Shown here piece by piece: positions 7,411 to 16,138 of a stretch of 64,000 nucleotides of DNA. The notes beneath the pieces were generated by a model, which had not been told where the DNA came from, did no database searches, and saw nothing but the letters and a program-made list of their open reading frames with translations. The DNA is from Poseidonibacter lekithochrous (GTDB lineage: Bacteria > Campylobacterota > Campylobacteria > Campylobacterales > Arcobacteraceae): NCBI RefSeq assembly GCF_013283835.1, contig NZ_CP054052.1, positions 372,001-436,000 on the forward strand, in the 5' to 3' direction. Position 1 is the stretch's first letter. The number at the start of each line of letters is the position of its first letter. Both the position numbers and the translations under genes were made by a program.

Positions 7411-8867
7411 TGAATAAAGTACAACACTATATTAACGGACAATTTATGGACTCACAATGTGGAGAGTTCTTTGATAATTATAACCCAGCAACAGCTGAGT
7501 TAATCTCAAAAGTTGCATTAGGTAGAGAACCAGAAGTAGACGCTGCCGTTGCTGCTGCAAAAGCTGCACTAACAGGTGAATGGGGGCAAATGAAGCTAAA
7601 TGACAGAATAGCTTTAATGTACGAATTAGCAAATGAAATGGATAGAAGATTTGACGATTTCTTAGAAGCTGAGTGTTTAGATACTGGAAAACCATACTCA
7701 ATTGCTAGACATATTGATATTCCAAGAGGAGCTGCAAACTTCAAAGTATTTGCAGACACTATGAAATCTGTTGCTGATGAAGCATATAGAATGGATACTC
7801 CTGATGGTAAAACTGCAATGAATTATTCAATGAGAAAACCAAAAGGTGTAATTGCTGTTATCTCTCCTTGGAATTTACCACTATTATTAATGACTTGGAA
7901 AGTAGGTCCGGCACTTGCTTGTGGTAATACAGTAGTTGTAAAACCATCTCAAGTAACACCAACTACTACTTCACTTTTAGGGGAAGTAATGAGCAAAGTT
8001 GGAGTTCCAAATGGTGCTTATAATGTTGTTCAAGGTAAGGGTTCAATTACTGGAAACTTATTAACTGCACATCAAGATATTGATGCAATTACATTCACAG
8101 GGGAAACAAAAACTGGTGAAATGATTATGAATGCCTGCTCTAAAGGTGTAAGAGATGTATCTTTAGAATTAGGTGGGAAAAATCCTGCAATTATCTTTGA
8201 AGATTGTGATATGGAAAAAGCAGTTGCAGAAACAACTAGATCTGCATTTGCAAACTCTGGACAAGTATGTTTAGGTACTGAGAGAGTTTATGTACAAAGA
8301 CCAATTTTTGATGAGTTCTTAGCAAAATTAAAAGCGTCAGCAGAAAAACTAAAAGTTGGTGTTCAACATGATGAATCTGTAGATATGGGTCCTGTTGTAA
8401 GTGCTGCACATAGAGATAAAGTATTAGAGTTTTATGATATTGCTAAAAAAGAGGGTGCCAATGTAGTTTTAGGTGGTGGAGCTCCTAAAATGGAAGGTGA
8501 TTTAAAGAATGGATTCTTTGTGGAACCTACTATTTGGACTGGACTTCCAGAAACTGCAACAGTAGTAAAAGAAGAAGTATTTGGACCTTGTTGTCATGTT
8601 CAACCTTTTGATACTGAAGAAGAAGTTATCAAAATGGCAAATGATACACAATATGGACTAGCTTCTACTGTATTTACTGAGAATTTAGACAAAGCTCATA
8701 GAGTTGCATCACAAATTGATTCTGGAATTGTATGGGTTAACTCATGGTTCTTAAGAGATTTAAGAACACCATTTGGTGGAATGAAAGGTTCAGGAATTGG
8801 AAGAGAGGGTGGTCATCACTCACTTGAATTCTATACAGAACTTAAAAATGTATGTATAAAAATGTAA
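7410..8867 (+). CDS. dmpC: 2-hydroxymuconic semialdehyde dehydrogenase
   Basis: This 485-residue NAD-dependent aldehyde dehydrogenase oxidises the ring-cleavage product to 4-oxalocrotonate (2-hydroxymuconate). Visible elements are the cofactor-site SPWN with N155, FTGE at 229-232, the general base E253 (LELGGKNP) and the nucleophile C287 (SGQVCLGTE). The ATG at 7410 is chosen because it overlaps the upstream stop and starts MNKVQHYINGQF, as in the family. An upstream in-frame start at 7371 would only add out-of-family residues. Confidence 0.95.
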   Translation: MNKVQHYINGQFMDSQCGEFFDNYNPATAELISKVALGREPEVDAAVAAAKAALTGEWGQMKLNDRIALMYELANEMDRRFDDFLEAECLDTGKPYSIARHIDIPRGAANFKVFADTMKSVADEAYRMDTPDGKTAMNYSMRKPKGVIAVISPWNLPLLLMTWKVGPALACGNTVVVKPSQVTPTTTSLLGEVMSKVGVPNGAYNVVQGKGSITGNLLTAHQDIDAITFTGETKTGEMIMNACSKGVRDVSLELGGKNPAIIFEDCDMEKAVAETTRSAFANSGQVCLGTERVYVQRPIFDEFLAKLKASAEKLKVGVQHDESVDMGPVVSAAHRDKVLEFYDIAKKEGANVVLGGGAPKMEGDLKNGFFVEPTIWTGLPETATVVKEEVFGPCCHVQPFDTEEEVIKMANDTQYGLASTVFTENLDKAHRVASQIDSGIVWVNSWFLRDLRTPFGGMKGSGIGREGGHHSLEFYTELKNVCIKM

Positions 8868-8881
8868 GGTGGAATTGAATA

Positions 8882-9676
8882 ATGGCAATGAATAATGAAA
8901 AAATAGAAAAATACGGAAATGAATTGTATGAGGCTCTAAAAGCTAATACTGCAATGGATCCAATATCTTCAAGAGAACCTGATTCTACAATAGAAGATGC
9001 ATATGCAATTCAACATCATTTTTTAAAAAGAAGAATGGAAGATGATAAATCAACAATAATTGGTAAAAAAATTGGAGTTACTTCAAAAGTAGTAATGGAT
9101 ATGTTAGGTGTTCATCAACCTGATTTTGGTTACCTTTTATCAGATATGATTTATTCAGATGGAGATGTAATTGATGTAAGTAATGGAATGATTCAACCAA
9201 AAGCAGAGGGTGAAATTGCCTTTGTTTTAAAAGAAGATTTACAAGGTCCGGGAGTTACAGCTGCTGATGTAATTAAAGCTACAAAATTTGTAATGCCTTG
9301 TTTTGAAATTGTTGATTCAAGAATCAAAGATTGGAAAATCAAAATCCAAGATACAGTTGCTGATAACGCTTCTTGTGGATATATAGTATTTGGGGGACAA
9401 AGTGTAAGTCCTTTAGATGTAGATTTAACAACTTGTGGAATTACATTAGAGAGAAATGGTGAATTATTACATACAGGTGCTGGAGCTGCTGCTTTAGGAA
9501 GTCCTGTAAATGCTGTTGCTTGGCTTGCTAATAAATTAGGTGAGTTTGGTGTTGGTTTAAAAGCTGGAGAGGTTATTTTATCAGGTGCATTATGTGCCAT
9601 GGTTACTATTGAGCCAGGGGATAATATGACTATTAATATTGGTGGAATTGGTTCTGCTTCTATTAGATTTGAATAA
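8882..9676 (+). CDS. dmpE: 2-oxopent-4-enoate hydratase
   Basis: This 264-residue member of the fumarylacetoacetate-hydrolase/hydratase-decarboxylase family adds water to 2-hydroxypenta-2,4-dienoate to give 4-hydroxy-2-oxovalerate. The divalent-metal motif EGEIAFVL and the stretch [20 protein letters not shown] are visible. Its paralogue at 11652 carries the decarboxylase-like features, so this copy is assigned as the hydratase. It directly precedes dmpF and dmpG, its pathway successors. Hydratase and decarboxylase form a complex in Pseudomonas. Confidence 0.9.
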   Translation: MAMNNEKIEKYGNELYEALKANTAMDPISSREPDSTIEDAYAIQHHFLKRRMEDDKSTIIGKKIGVTSKVVMDMLGVHQPDFGYLLSDMIYSDGDVIDVSNGMIQPKAEGEIAFVLKEDLQGPGVTAADVIKATKFVMPCFEIVDSRIKDWKIKIQDTVADNASCGYIVFGGQSVSPLDVDLTTCGITLERNGELLHTGAGAAALGSPVNAVAWLANKLGEFGVGLKAGEVILSGALCAMVTIEPGDNMTINIGGIGSASIRFE

Positions 9677-9686
9677 GGATAATACT

Positions 9687-10622
9687 ATGAAAATTAATTG
9701 TGCGTTAATTGGGTCGGGAAATATTGGAACAGACCTAATGTATAAACTTCAAAGAAGTGAAATCTTAAATCCTTTATGGATGGTAGGAATTGATCCTGAA
9801 TCTGATGGATTATTAAGAGCTAAAGAAGCTGGAATGAAAACTACAGCAGATGGTGTTGATGGATTATTACCTTTTATTAAAGAAGATGGTGTGAAGATTG
9901 CTTTTGATGCAACTTCTGCTTATGTTCATGGGGAAAATAATAGAAAACTTGCAGAACTTGGAGTTCAAGTTATTGATTTAACTCCTGCTGCTATTGGACC
10001 ATTTTGTGTTCCATCAGTAAATATGCAAGAACTATTAGATCAAAATACTCAAAATGTAAATATGGTTACTTGTGGTGGGCAAGCTACTATTCCTATGATT
10101 GCTGCTGTTTCAAAAGTACAAGAAGTTGAATATGCTGAGATTATTGCAACTGCTGCTTCTAAATCAGCGGGTCCGGGAACTAGAGCTAATATTGATGAGT
10201 TTACAGAAACTACTAAACTTGGAATTGAACAAGTTGGAGGGGCTAAAAAAGGAAAAGCAATTATTATTCTTAATCCTGCAGAGCCACCTTTAATGATGAG
10301 AGATACAATTCATTGTCAAACTAGTGAATCACCAGATCAAGAAGCTATTACAAAATCTGTAAAAGAAATGGTAGCTCAAGTTCAAAAGTTTGTTCCAGGA
10401 TATGCACTTAAAAACGGACCAGTTTTTGATGGAAATAAAATATCAATTTGGTTAGAGGTTGAAGGACTAGGAGATTACTTACCAAAATATGCAGGTAATC
10501 TTGACATTATTACAGCAGCTGCTTCAAATATTGCGGAGCAAATGGCTGAAAAAATTGTAAAAGCTGAAACTATGAGTGAACAAGCTGTAACAGCTACAAC
10601 AACAGAGCAAAAAGGATTATAA
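9687..10622 (+). CDS. dmpF: Acetaldehyde dehydrogenase (acylating)
   Basis: This 311-residue NAD- and CoA-dependent enzyme converts acetaldehyde to acetyl-CoA. The Rossmann motif GSGNIG is at 9-14 and the catalytic cysteine is C129 (TCGGQAT). The ATG at 9687 ([12 protein letters not shown]) fits the family; an upstream in-frame start at 9639 would lie inside dmpE. It is followed after 1 nt by dmpG, with which it normally forms a channelling bifunctional complex. Confidence 0.95.
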   Translation: MKINCALIGSGNIGTDLMYKLQRSEILNPLWMVGIDPESDGLLRAKEAGMKTTADGVDGLLPFIKEDGVKIAFDATSAYVHGENNRKLAELGVQVIDLTPAAIGPFCVPSVNMQELLDQNTQNVNMVTCGGQATIPMIAAVSKVQEVEYAEIIATAASKSAGPGTRANIDEFTETTKLGIEQVGGAKKGKAIIILNPAEPPLMMRDTIHCQTSESPDQEAITKSVKEMVAQVQKFVPGYALKNGPVFDGNKISIWLEVEGLGDYLPKYAGNLDIITAAASNIAEQMAEKIVKAETMSEQAVTATTTEQKGL

Positions 10623-10623
10623 G

Positions 10624-11652
10624 ATGGATTTAAGAGGTAAAAAAATTACTATTCATGATATGTCTTTAAGAGATGGAATGCATTCTGTTAGACATCAATT
10701 TACTTTAGAGCAAATGAAAGATATGTCAGTTGCTATGGATAAAGCTGGTGTTCCAATGATTGAAGTAACTCATGGGGATGGACTTGGTGGTTCATCATTA
10801 AATTATGGTTATGGATTACATACAGATGAAGAGTGGTTAGATGCAGTTGTTCCTAATATGACTCAAGCAAAAATCTCTGCACTTTTACTTCCTGGAATTG
10901 GAATTGTAAAAGATTTAGAGAGAGCAGTTGAACATGGTATCTCAACAGTTAGAGTTGCAACACACTCTACAGAAGCTGATTGTTCAGCTCAACATATAAA
11001 AGCAGCAGTAGGAATGAATCTTGATACTGTTGGATTTTTAATGATGGCACATATGGTTGATGAAAAAAGATTAGTTGAAGAAGCTAGAAAAATGGTTTCA
11101 TATGGAGCTAATTGTATTTATGCAACTGATTCTGCTGGTTACCTTTTACCTGATATGGTAAGTTCAAGAATTGCTGCATTAAAAAAAGAGTTTGGTGATG
11201 AAATTGAACTTGGATTCCACGGTCATAATAATATGTCTATGGGAGTATCTAACTCCCTTGCTGCTATTGAAGCCGGAGCTACTAGAATTGATGCTTCTCT
11301 TGCTGGATTTGGAGCTGGTTCTGGAAATACTGCTACTGAGGTTTTAGTTGCTGTTTGTAATAGAATGGGAGTTGAAACGGGAGTTGATTTAGATCTAATT
11401 GAAGATGCTGCTGAAGATATTGCACTGCCAATTATGGGGAAACCTACAAGAATCTCTAGAGATTCTTTAACATTAGGTTATGCAGGTGTTTATTCTTCTT
11501 TCCTATTATTTGCACGTCGTGCTGAGAAAAAGTATGGAATTGACGCAAGAACTTTATTAGTTGAATTAGGTAATAGAGGAATGATTGGTGGTCAAGAAGA
11601 TATGATTGATGACTGCGCAATGGAATTAGCAAAAGAAAGAGGATTATTATAA
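10624..11652 (+). CDS. dmpG: 4-hydroxy-2-oxovalerate aldolase
   Basis: This 342-residue Mn2+-dependent class II aldolase splits 4-hydroxy-2-oxovalerate into pyruvate and acetaldehyde. The N-terminal LRDGMH contains R16, D17 and the catalytic base H20. The metal ligands H199 and H201 lie in FHGHNN. The TIM-barrel is followed by the C-terminal DmpF-contacting domain, and the length is normal. Its stop overlaps the dmpH start (TAATG). Confidence 0.95.
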   Translation: MDLRGKKITIHDMSLRDGMHSVRHQFTLEQMKDMSVAMDKAGVPMIEVTHGDGLGGSSLNYGYGLHTDEEWLDAVVPNMTQAKISALLLPGIGIVKDLERAVEHGISTVRVATHSTEADCSAQHIKAAVGMNLDTVGFLMMAHMVDEKRLVEEARKMVSYGANCIYATDSAGYLLPDMVSSRIAALKKEFGDEIELGFHGHNNMSMGVSNSLAAIEAGATRIDASLAGFGAGSGNTATEVLVAVCNRMGVETGVDLDLIEDAAEDIALPIMGKPTRISRDSLTLGYAGVYSSFLLFARRAEKKYGIDARTLLVELGNRGMIGGQEDMIDDCAMELAKERGLL

Positions 11653-12440
11653 TGGCATTAGATAAAGCAACAATACAAAAATTAGCAAAGCATTGTGAAG
11701 ATGCTGAATTAAATGCGCAAGAGATTACAAAAATTACGGATGATTATCCTGAAATGACATATGAAGATGCTTATGATATTCAATGGACTGCTAGAGCTGC
11801 TAAAGAAGCTAGGGGTACAAAAATCGTAGGTATGAAAATGGGTCTTACTTCACAAGCTAAGATGAAACAAATGGGTGTTGAAAACCCTTGTTATGGATAT
11901 TTAGCAGATTACTTTGCTTATGGTGATGGGGCTGAAATTGCTATTGATGAGTTAATTCATCCAAAAGTTGAAGCTGAGATTGCATTTATTTTAAAAGATG
12001 ATTTAAGTGGCCCTGGATGTCATATTGGAGATGTATTAGCAGCTACTGATTTTGTAATGCCTGCTGTTGAAGTTATTGATTCAAGATATAAAGATTTTAA
12101 ATTTGATTTAAAATCTGTAATTGCTGATAACTCTTCATCTTCTAGATATGTAACTGGTGGTCGTGCCAGAAAAGTAGAAGATTTAGATCTTAAAACTTTA
12201 GGTGTTGTAATGGAAATAAACGGGGAAGTAGTTCAGCTTGGAGCTGGTGCTGCAGTACTTGGTCATCCTGCAACTGCAATTGCAATGCTTGCAAATATGA
12301 TGGGTGAAAGGGACGAGGTTTTAAAAGCTGGAACTTATATCTTATCAGGTGCAATCACTGCTGCTATGAGCGTAAAAAAAGGAGATAACGTAACTGTTAA
12401 ATTCCAAGATTTAGGTTCATTATCTATGAAGTTTGTATAA
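11652..12440 (+). CDS. dmpH: 4-oxalocrotonate decarboxylase
   Basis: This 262-residue paralogue of DmpE decarboxylates the keto form of 4-oxalocrotonate to 2-hydroxypenta-2,4-dienoate. The metal motif is VEAEIAFIL. The segment VEVIDSRYKDFKFDLKSVIA and ADNSSSSRYVTGG match the decarboxylase branch better than the hydratase branch. It sits directly before the tautomerase gene dmpI, as in canonical meta operons. Confidence 0.9.
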   Translation: MALDKATIQKLAKHCEDAELNAQEITKITDDYPEMTYEDAYDIQWTARAAKEARGTKIVGMKMGLTSQAKMKQMGVENPCYGYLADYFAYGDGAEIAIDELIHPKVEAEIAFILKDDLSGPGCHIGDVLAATDFVMPAVEVIDSRYKDFKFDLKSVIADNSSSSRYVTGGRARKVEDLDLKTLGVVMEINGEVVQLGAGAAVLGHPATAIAMLANMMGERDEVLKAGTYILSGAITAAMSVKKGDNVTVKFQDLGSLSMKFV

Positions 12441-12453
12441 AAAAGGAAATTTA

Positions 12454-12645
12454 ATGCCTATAGCACAAATTAATATAATTGAAGGTCGAAGTGACGAGCA
12501 AAAAGAAAAACTTATTGCTAAAGTAACTCAAGCAATTCATGAAGCCATTGATGCACCTGAAGCAAATGTAAGGGTTATCATAAATGAAATGCCAAAACAG
12601 CATTTTGGAATTGGTGGACAAAGCGTAAAAAAGATGGGACGATAA
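12454..12645 (+). CDS. dmpI: 4-oxalocrotonate tautomerase
   Basis: This 63-codon gene encodes a tautomerase whose catalytic Pro1 is exposed when the initiator Met is removed. Counting from that Pro, the catalytic R11, R39 and F50 are all present. The ATG at 12454 is required for Pro1; an upstream in-frame ATG at 12433 would bury it. It interconverts 2-hydroxymuconate and its 2-oxo form for DmpH. AAAGGAAA precedes the start, and the next gene follows 1 nt after the stop. Confidence 0.95.
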   Translation: MPIAQINIIEGRSDEQKEKLIAKVTQAIHEAIDAPEANVRVIINEMPKQHFGIGGQSVKKMGR

Positions 12646-12646
12646 T

Positions 12647-13654
12647 ATGTCTTTGAAACTAAGTGTATTAGACCAATCTCCTATTCATGATGGAAAAGAA
12701 GATAAACAAGGTTTATTTGACACAATAAATCTTGCTAAAACCTGTGAAGACTTAGGTTATCACAGGTATTTATTAGCTGAACATCATGATACTCCTGGAT
12801 ATGCTTCTTGTGCTCCTGAAGTAATGGTTGGAGCAGTAGCAAGTGCTACATCTAAAATAAGAGTTGGTAGTGGTGGTGTTATGCTAAATCACTATAACTC
12901 TTTTAAAGTTGCAGAGACTTTTAATACACTTAGTGCTTTATATGATAATAGAATTGATCTAGGTATTGGTCGCGCTAGTGGAGCTAGTTATTTAGCTACA
13001 AGAGCTTTATATTGTACTAATGCTGATTATTCACAAAAAGCTTACGAACTTATAAATTATCTTGATGGAACAACACCTGAGGATTCTAGTTTTCATGAAT
13101 TAAACTTGAGTCCCAAAGGTATTGATTCAACTCCTGTATTTTTATTAGGTTCAAGTGATGGAAGTTCTTCTTTAGCTGGATATTTAGGAGCTGGATATAT
13201 TTTAGCTTTATTTATAGGTACTCATGAGCGAAGTCCTAATATTATCAAAGATTATAAGAAGTCTTTTGCAAGTGCAAAAGCAGATAAAAAGCCAAATGCA
13301 ATGATAGCAGTTGCTTGTATATGTGCTAATACTAAAGAAGAAGCTAGATTTATCGCTAGTACACATTCATATTGGAAGGTTCAAGCTTTTAGACACCCTT
13401 CAAGAGATCCTTTACTTTCTCCTAAAACAGTTCAAGACCGTATAAAAAACCTAAGCTTTGAAGATAAGGCTTATTATGAAGAAACAATGAACTCAATGAT
13501 TTTAGGAACAGCTAAAGAGTGTAAAGAACAAATAGAAGCTTTGGCCAAAGAGTATGATGTAGAAGAAGTAGTAGTTGTAAATGTGACTTATTCATTTGAG
13601 GATAGGAAAAATTCATATGAACTTTTAGCAAAAGAGTTCAATTTAAATAAATAG
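12647..13654 (+). CDS. Luciferase-like (LLM) flavin-dependent monooxygenase
   Basis: This 335-residue protein belongs to the luciferase-like monooxygenase family. Features include SVLDQSPI at the start, YLLAEHHDTPGYASCAPEV, the conserved IRVGSGGVML and the DLGIGRASG motif, all typical of the MsnO8/YhbW-type subgroup. It probably uses reduced flavin and O2. It is not part of any canonical phenol pathway, yet it sits 1 nt after dmpI and 8 nt before dmpD, so it is co-transcribed. The substrate is unknown. Confidence 0.85.
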   Translation: MSLKLSVLDQSPIHDGKEDKQGLFDTINLAKTCEDLGYHRYLLAEHHDTPGYASCAPEVMVGAVASATSKIRVGSGGVMLNHYNSFKVAETFNTLSALYDNRIDLGIGRASGASYLATRALYCTNADYSQKAYELINYLDGTTPEDSSFHELNLSPKGIDSTPVFLLGSSDGSSSLAGYLGAGYILALFIGTHERSPNIIKDYKKSFASAKADKKPNAMIAVACICANTKEEARFIASTHSYWKVQAFRHPSRDPLLSPKTVQDRIKNLSFEDKAYYEETMNSMILGTAKECKEQIEALAKEYDVEEVVVVNVTYSFEDRKNSYELLAKEFNLNK

Positions 13655-13662
13655 GAGAAAAG

Positions 13663-14481
13663 ATGTCAAATCCAGAAATAGCAAATAATATAAATACGGG
13701 TGGTTATAATACAAATTATCATGATTTAGGTGAGGGTGAAGTAGTACTATTTATTCACGGTTCAGGTCCGGGGGTTTCAGCATATGCAAACTGGAGATTA
13801 GCAATGCCTACTCTTGCACAAAACTTTAGAGTAATAGCACCTGATATGGCAGGATTTGGTTATACGCAGAGAATAGAAGATGCCACTTATGATATGGATG
13901 TATGGGTTAAACAAGCAATTGATTTAATGGATGCTTTAAATATAGAAAAATTTAATATTGTTGGAAACTCATTTGGTGGAGCTTTAGCTTTAGCTTTAAC
14001 TATTAAATACCCTGAAAGATTAAATAAAGTAGTGCTTATGGGTGCTATGGGAATTGATTTTGAACTAACAGCAGGACTTGATCAAGCATGGGGATATACT
14101 CCTTCTTTAGAGAATATGAGATCATTACTTGATACTTTTGCATATTCAAGAGTATTAGTAACAGATGAATTAGCTCAAATGAGATATGAAGCAAGTATAA
14201 GAGAAGGTTTCCAGGAATCTTTTGGTTCTATGTTTCCTGCTCCTAGACAAAGTAGTGTAAGTGCAATGGCCTCTAATGAAGAAGATATTAAAGCTATTGA
14301 TAAAGATGTTTTAATTATTCATGGAAGAGATGATAAGGTTATTCCTTTTGAGAATTCTACTAGGTTACATAGTCTAATTGAAAAATCTCAATTACATGGT
14401 TTTGGACAATGTGGACATTGGTCTCAAATTGAACATAAAGACAGATTCAATAAATTACTTGAAGATTTCTTTTTAGTTTAA
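13663..14481 (+). CDS. dmpD: 2-hydroxymuconic semialdehyde hydrolase
   Basis: This 272-residue alpha/beta hydrolase cleaves the C-C bond of ring-fission products, releasing formate from catechol-derived semialdehyde or acetate from methylcatechol products. The triad can be read as S103 (GNSFGG), D224 (GRDDKVIP) and H252 (CGHWSQIEH). The oxyanion region is HGSGPGVSAYANW. It is the last gene of the meta operon, whereas in Pseudomonas dmpD follows dmpC. Both branches of the pathway are therefore encoded. Confidence 0.93.
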   Translation: MSNPEIANNINTGGYNTNYHDLGEGEVVLFIHGSGPGVSAYANWRLAMPTLAQNFRVIAPDMAGFGYTQRIEDATYDMDVWVKQAIDLMDALNIEKFNIVGNSFGGALALALTIKYPERLNKVVLMGAMGIDFELTAGLDQAWGYTPSLENMRSLLDTFAYSRVLVTDELAQMRYEASIREGFQESFGSMFPAPRQSSVSAMASNEEDIKAIDKDVLIIHGRDDKVIPFENSTRLHSLIEKSQLHGFGQCGHWSQIEHKDRFNKLLEDFFLV

Positions 14482-14505
14482 GAAAAATGATAAATAGTAT
14501 ATCTT

Positions 14506-14540
14506 GCGATAAATTAGCGATTTGTTTTTACTAATATAAT
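14506..14540 (+). promoter_or_regulatory. Direct-repeat promoter element, copy C (intergenic)
   Basis: GCGA at 14506-14509 and 14517-14520 (11-bp period) is followed after 11 nt by TAATAT (14532-14537), which overlaps a perfect TATAAT at 14535-14540. No coding frame follows in the next 340 bp on this strand, so this promoter appears to drive a non-coding transcript or a long porin leader. Confidence 0.7.
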
Positions 14541-14546
14541 ATTTGT

Positions 14547-14740
14547 AATAGGTACAGGTATATAAGAAATAAAATATCTGAAGTTGTAGTACCTAAATAT
14601 TTTGCTTTTAAGTTCGTGTTCTCCTTTACGAATAGAATAAACTTGTGATTTTAACTATATATCACACAACTTCAGAGTTAACCTATCAAATGCTTTCTAA
14701 TACAGTACAAAATTAGCTTCCTTTTTGTACTGTATTTATT
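14547..14740 (+). ncRNA. Candidate structured small RNA of the phenol regulon
   Basis: This stretch begins just downstream of promoter copy C and holds no gene. It contains nested inverted repeats: TAGGTAC (14549-14555) with GTACCTA (14589-14595); CTGAAGTTGT (14578-14587) with ACAACTTCAG (14666-14675); TTCGT (14613-14617) with ACGAA (14628-14632); and TGTGAT (14644-14649) with ATCACA (14661-14666). The loop of the third holds GTTCTCCTTT, complementary to Shine-Dalgarno sequences. A strong hairpin closes the 3' end. Both ends are estimates. No known RNA family is recognised; it could instead be part of a long leader for the porin gene. Confidence 0.45.
14699..14740 (+). terminator. 14-bp hairpin ending the candidate small RNA
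   Basis: AATACAGTACAAAA (14699-14712) pairs perfectly with TTTTGTACTGTATT (14723-14736) around a 10-nt loop. The tail is only moderately T-rich (TATT). It sits just before promoter copy D, which suggests it insulates the upstream transcript from the porin promoter. Confidence 0.6.
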
Positions 14741-14758
14741 ACTAAAAACTATAAAATC

Positions 14759-14790
14759 GCGATAATTTTGCGATACTTTTCCATTAGAAT
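14759..14790 (+). promoter_or_regulatory. Direct-repeat promoter element, copy D (upstream of the porin)
   Basis: GCGA at 14759-14762 and 14770-14773 (11-bp period) is followed after 11 nt by TAGAAT (14785-14790). The expected start of transcription would leave a leader of about 90 nt before the porin ATG. The early leader contains GGTACAGG (14803-14810), which also occurs at 14551-14558 just after copy C. Confidence 0.75.
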
Positions 14791-14864
14791 AGAAATTCAT
14801 AGGGTACAGGACAAAACTTTAGATAATAAAGTTATGTAGCGCGTGTTTATGTAGTCTAGTTAAA

Positions 14865-14874
14865 ATTTCGAAAT
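14865..14874 (+). promoter_or_regulatory. Palindrome before the porin ribosome-binding site
   Basis: ATTTCGAAAT is a perfect 10-bp palindrome just upstream of the AGGGAGAG ribosome-binding site. The same palindrome precedes the ribosome-binding site of the other porin gene in the window (51786-51795). It may affect translation or mRNA stability; this is inference from the shared position only. Confidence 0.4.
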
Positions 14875-14887
14875 CTAGGGAGAGTAA

Positions 14888-16048
14888 ATGAGAAAAATTA
14901 CAAAATTAAGTTTGGCAGCTGGTTTATTAGTTTCATCAAGTGCATGTGCAGACAGTTTATCTGAAGCATTCGCAAATGCAAAAGTAAAAGGTGAGATTAA
15001 AGCTCAGTATTTTGATGTAAAACCTTTAGCTGATGGTAAAAGTGATTCTATATTAGTTTTTGGTGGTAATTTAAATGTTATCACAGATTCTTTTTATGGA
15101 TTTAAAGGGGGAGTAACATTCCAAACTTCACATGTATCGGATATTTCAACTGAAGGTACAAACAACTTTGCAAATACAATGGATGCATCTGGTTCTGTAA
15201 TGTCAGAATCATATCTATCTTATACAATGTCTAATACAACAGCTAAGATTGGTAGACAGTATATTAAAACACCATTAATCGCAGGATCTGGTTCTAGAAT
15301 GATAAAACAATCTTTTGAAGGTTTTACTTTAACTAATACTGATTTACCTCAAACAAAATTAATGGCTATATATGCAGGTAAATATCAAGATAGAACAGAC
15401 GGAAATGGTGGAGCAGGTGAGTTTACTAAAAGTAAAGTAGAAGATGGTGCTTATTCTGTATTAGCTGAGAATAAATCAGTGAAAGATTTAACATTAACTT
15501 TACAGTACTTAGATGTAAAAGGTAATACATCAGCTAGTGATAAAGATGCTTTATATTTTGATGCACATTATAAAATTGCTGGAATTGATTTATCTGCTCA
15601 ATACTATGATACAACAGATAGTAATGTAGATGGTTCTATGATTGGTTTTAAAGCCTCAGGAACAATTGGTATGATCAACTTAACAGGTTTATATACAACA
15701 ACATCAGATGATGGAAAAGTATACTCAGGTGTTGGTTCAGGTGCTGATGCAGCATTTACTGCGTTACCTTTACATGGAGGAAGTGTTACTTATACAAAAG
15801 ACACTGATACTATGGTTGGAGTTGCAGCAACAAAAATTGCAGATGTATTAATGGTTGCTTATTATGGGCAAGTAAATACTGATGATGCTTCATTGCCATA
15901 TGAAAAGATTGATGCTTATGGTGGATTCTTACAATATGTTTATAATAAAAACTTTTCAGCAAAAGTTATGTACGAAAGTGCAGACTTTAACAAAGCTGCT
16001 TTAAAAGATGATGATATTCTTAGAATATATACATCTTACAAATTCTAA
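14888..16048 (+). CDS. Outer-membrane porin linked to the phenol island
   Basis: This 386-residue protein has a signal peptide (MRKITKLSLAAGLLVSSSAC) with likely cleavage after ACA at residue 21, and it ends in an aromatic residue (SYKF), as beta-barrel outer-membrane proteins do. The body is rich in alternating hydrophobic strands such as YFDAHYKIAGIDLSAQYYD. It resembles OprD-like porins of Campylobacterota. Promoter copy D ties it to the catabolic genes, so uptake of phenol or related aromatics is the likely role. Substrate specificity is inferred, not shown. Confidence 0.85.
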   Translation: MRKITKLSLAAGLLVSSSACADSLSEAFANAKVKGEIKAQYFDVKPLADGKSDSILVFGGNLNVITDSFYGFKGGVTFQTSHVSDISTEGTNNFANTMDASGSVMSESYLSYTMSNTTAKIGRQYIKTPLIAGSGSRMIKQSFEGFTLTNTDLPQTKLMAIYAGKYQDRTDGNGGAGEFTKSKVEDGAYSVLAENKSVKDLTLTLQYLDVKGNTSASDKDALYFDAHYKIAGIDLSAQYYDTTDSNVDGSMIGFKASGTIGMINLTGLYTTTSDDGKVYSGVGSGADAAFTALPLHGGSVTYTKDTDTMVGVAATKIADVLMVAYYGQVNTDDASLPYEKIDAYGGFLQYVYNKNFSAKVMYESADFNKAALKDDDILRIYTSYKF

Positions 16049-16070
16049 AAGTTTAATCAATTAATTATAT

Positions 16071-16105
16071 AAAGGTTCAAGCATAAAGCTTGAACCTTTT
16101 TTTTT
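16071..16105 (+). terminator. Terminator after the porin gene
   Basis: AAAGGTTCAAGC (16071-16082) pairs perfectly with GCTTGAACCTTT (16088-16099) around a 5-nt loop and continues into a T run. It is the strongest simple terminator in the island. Confidence 0.93.
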
Positions 16106-16138
16106 GAGTATAATACAAAAAAATTTAGAAAGTAATTT

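Noticed and set aside
9193-9600. 135-codon minus-strand frame opposite dmpE
   Set aside because: Proline- and alanine-rich mirror of a recognised gene; no domain or ribosome-binding site.
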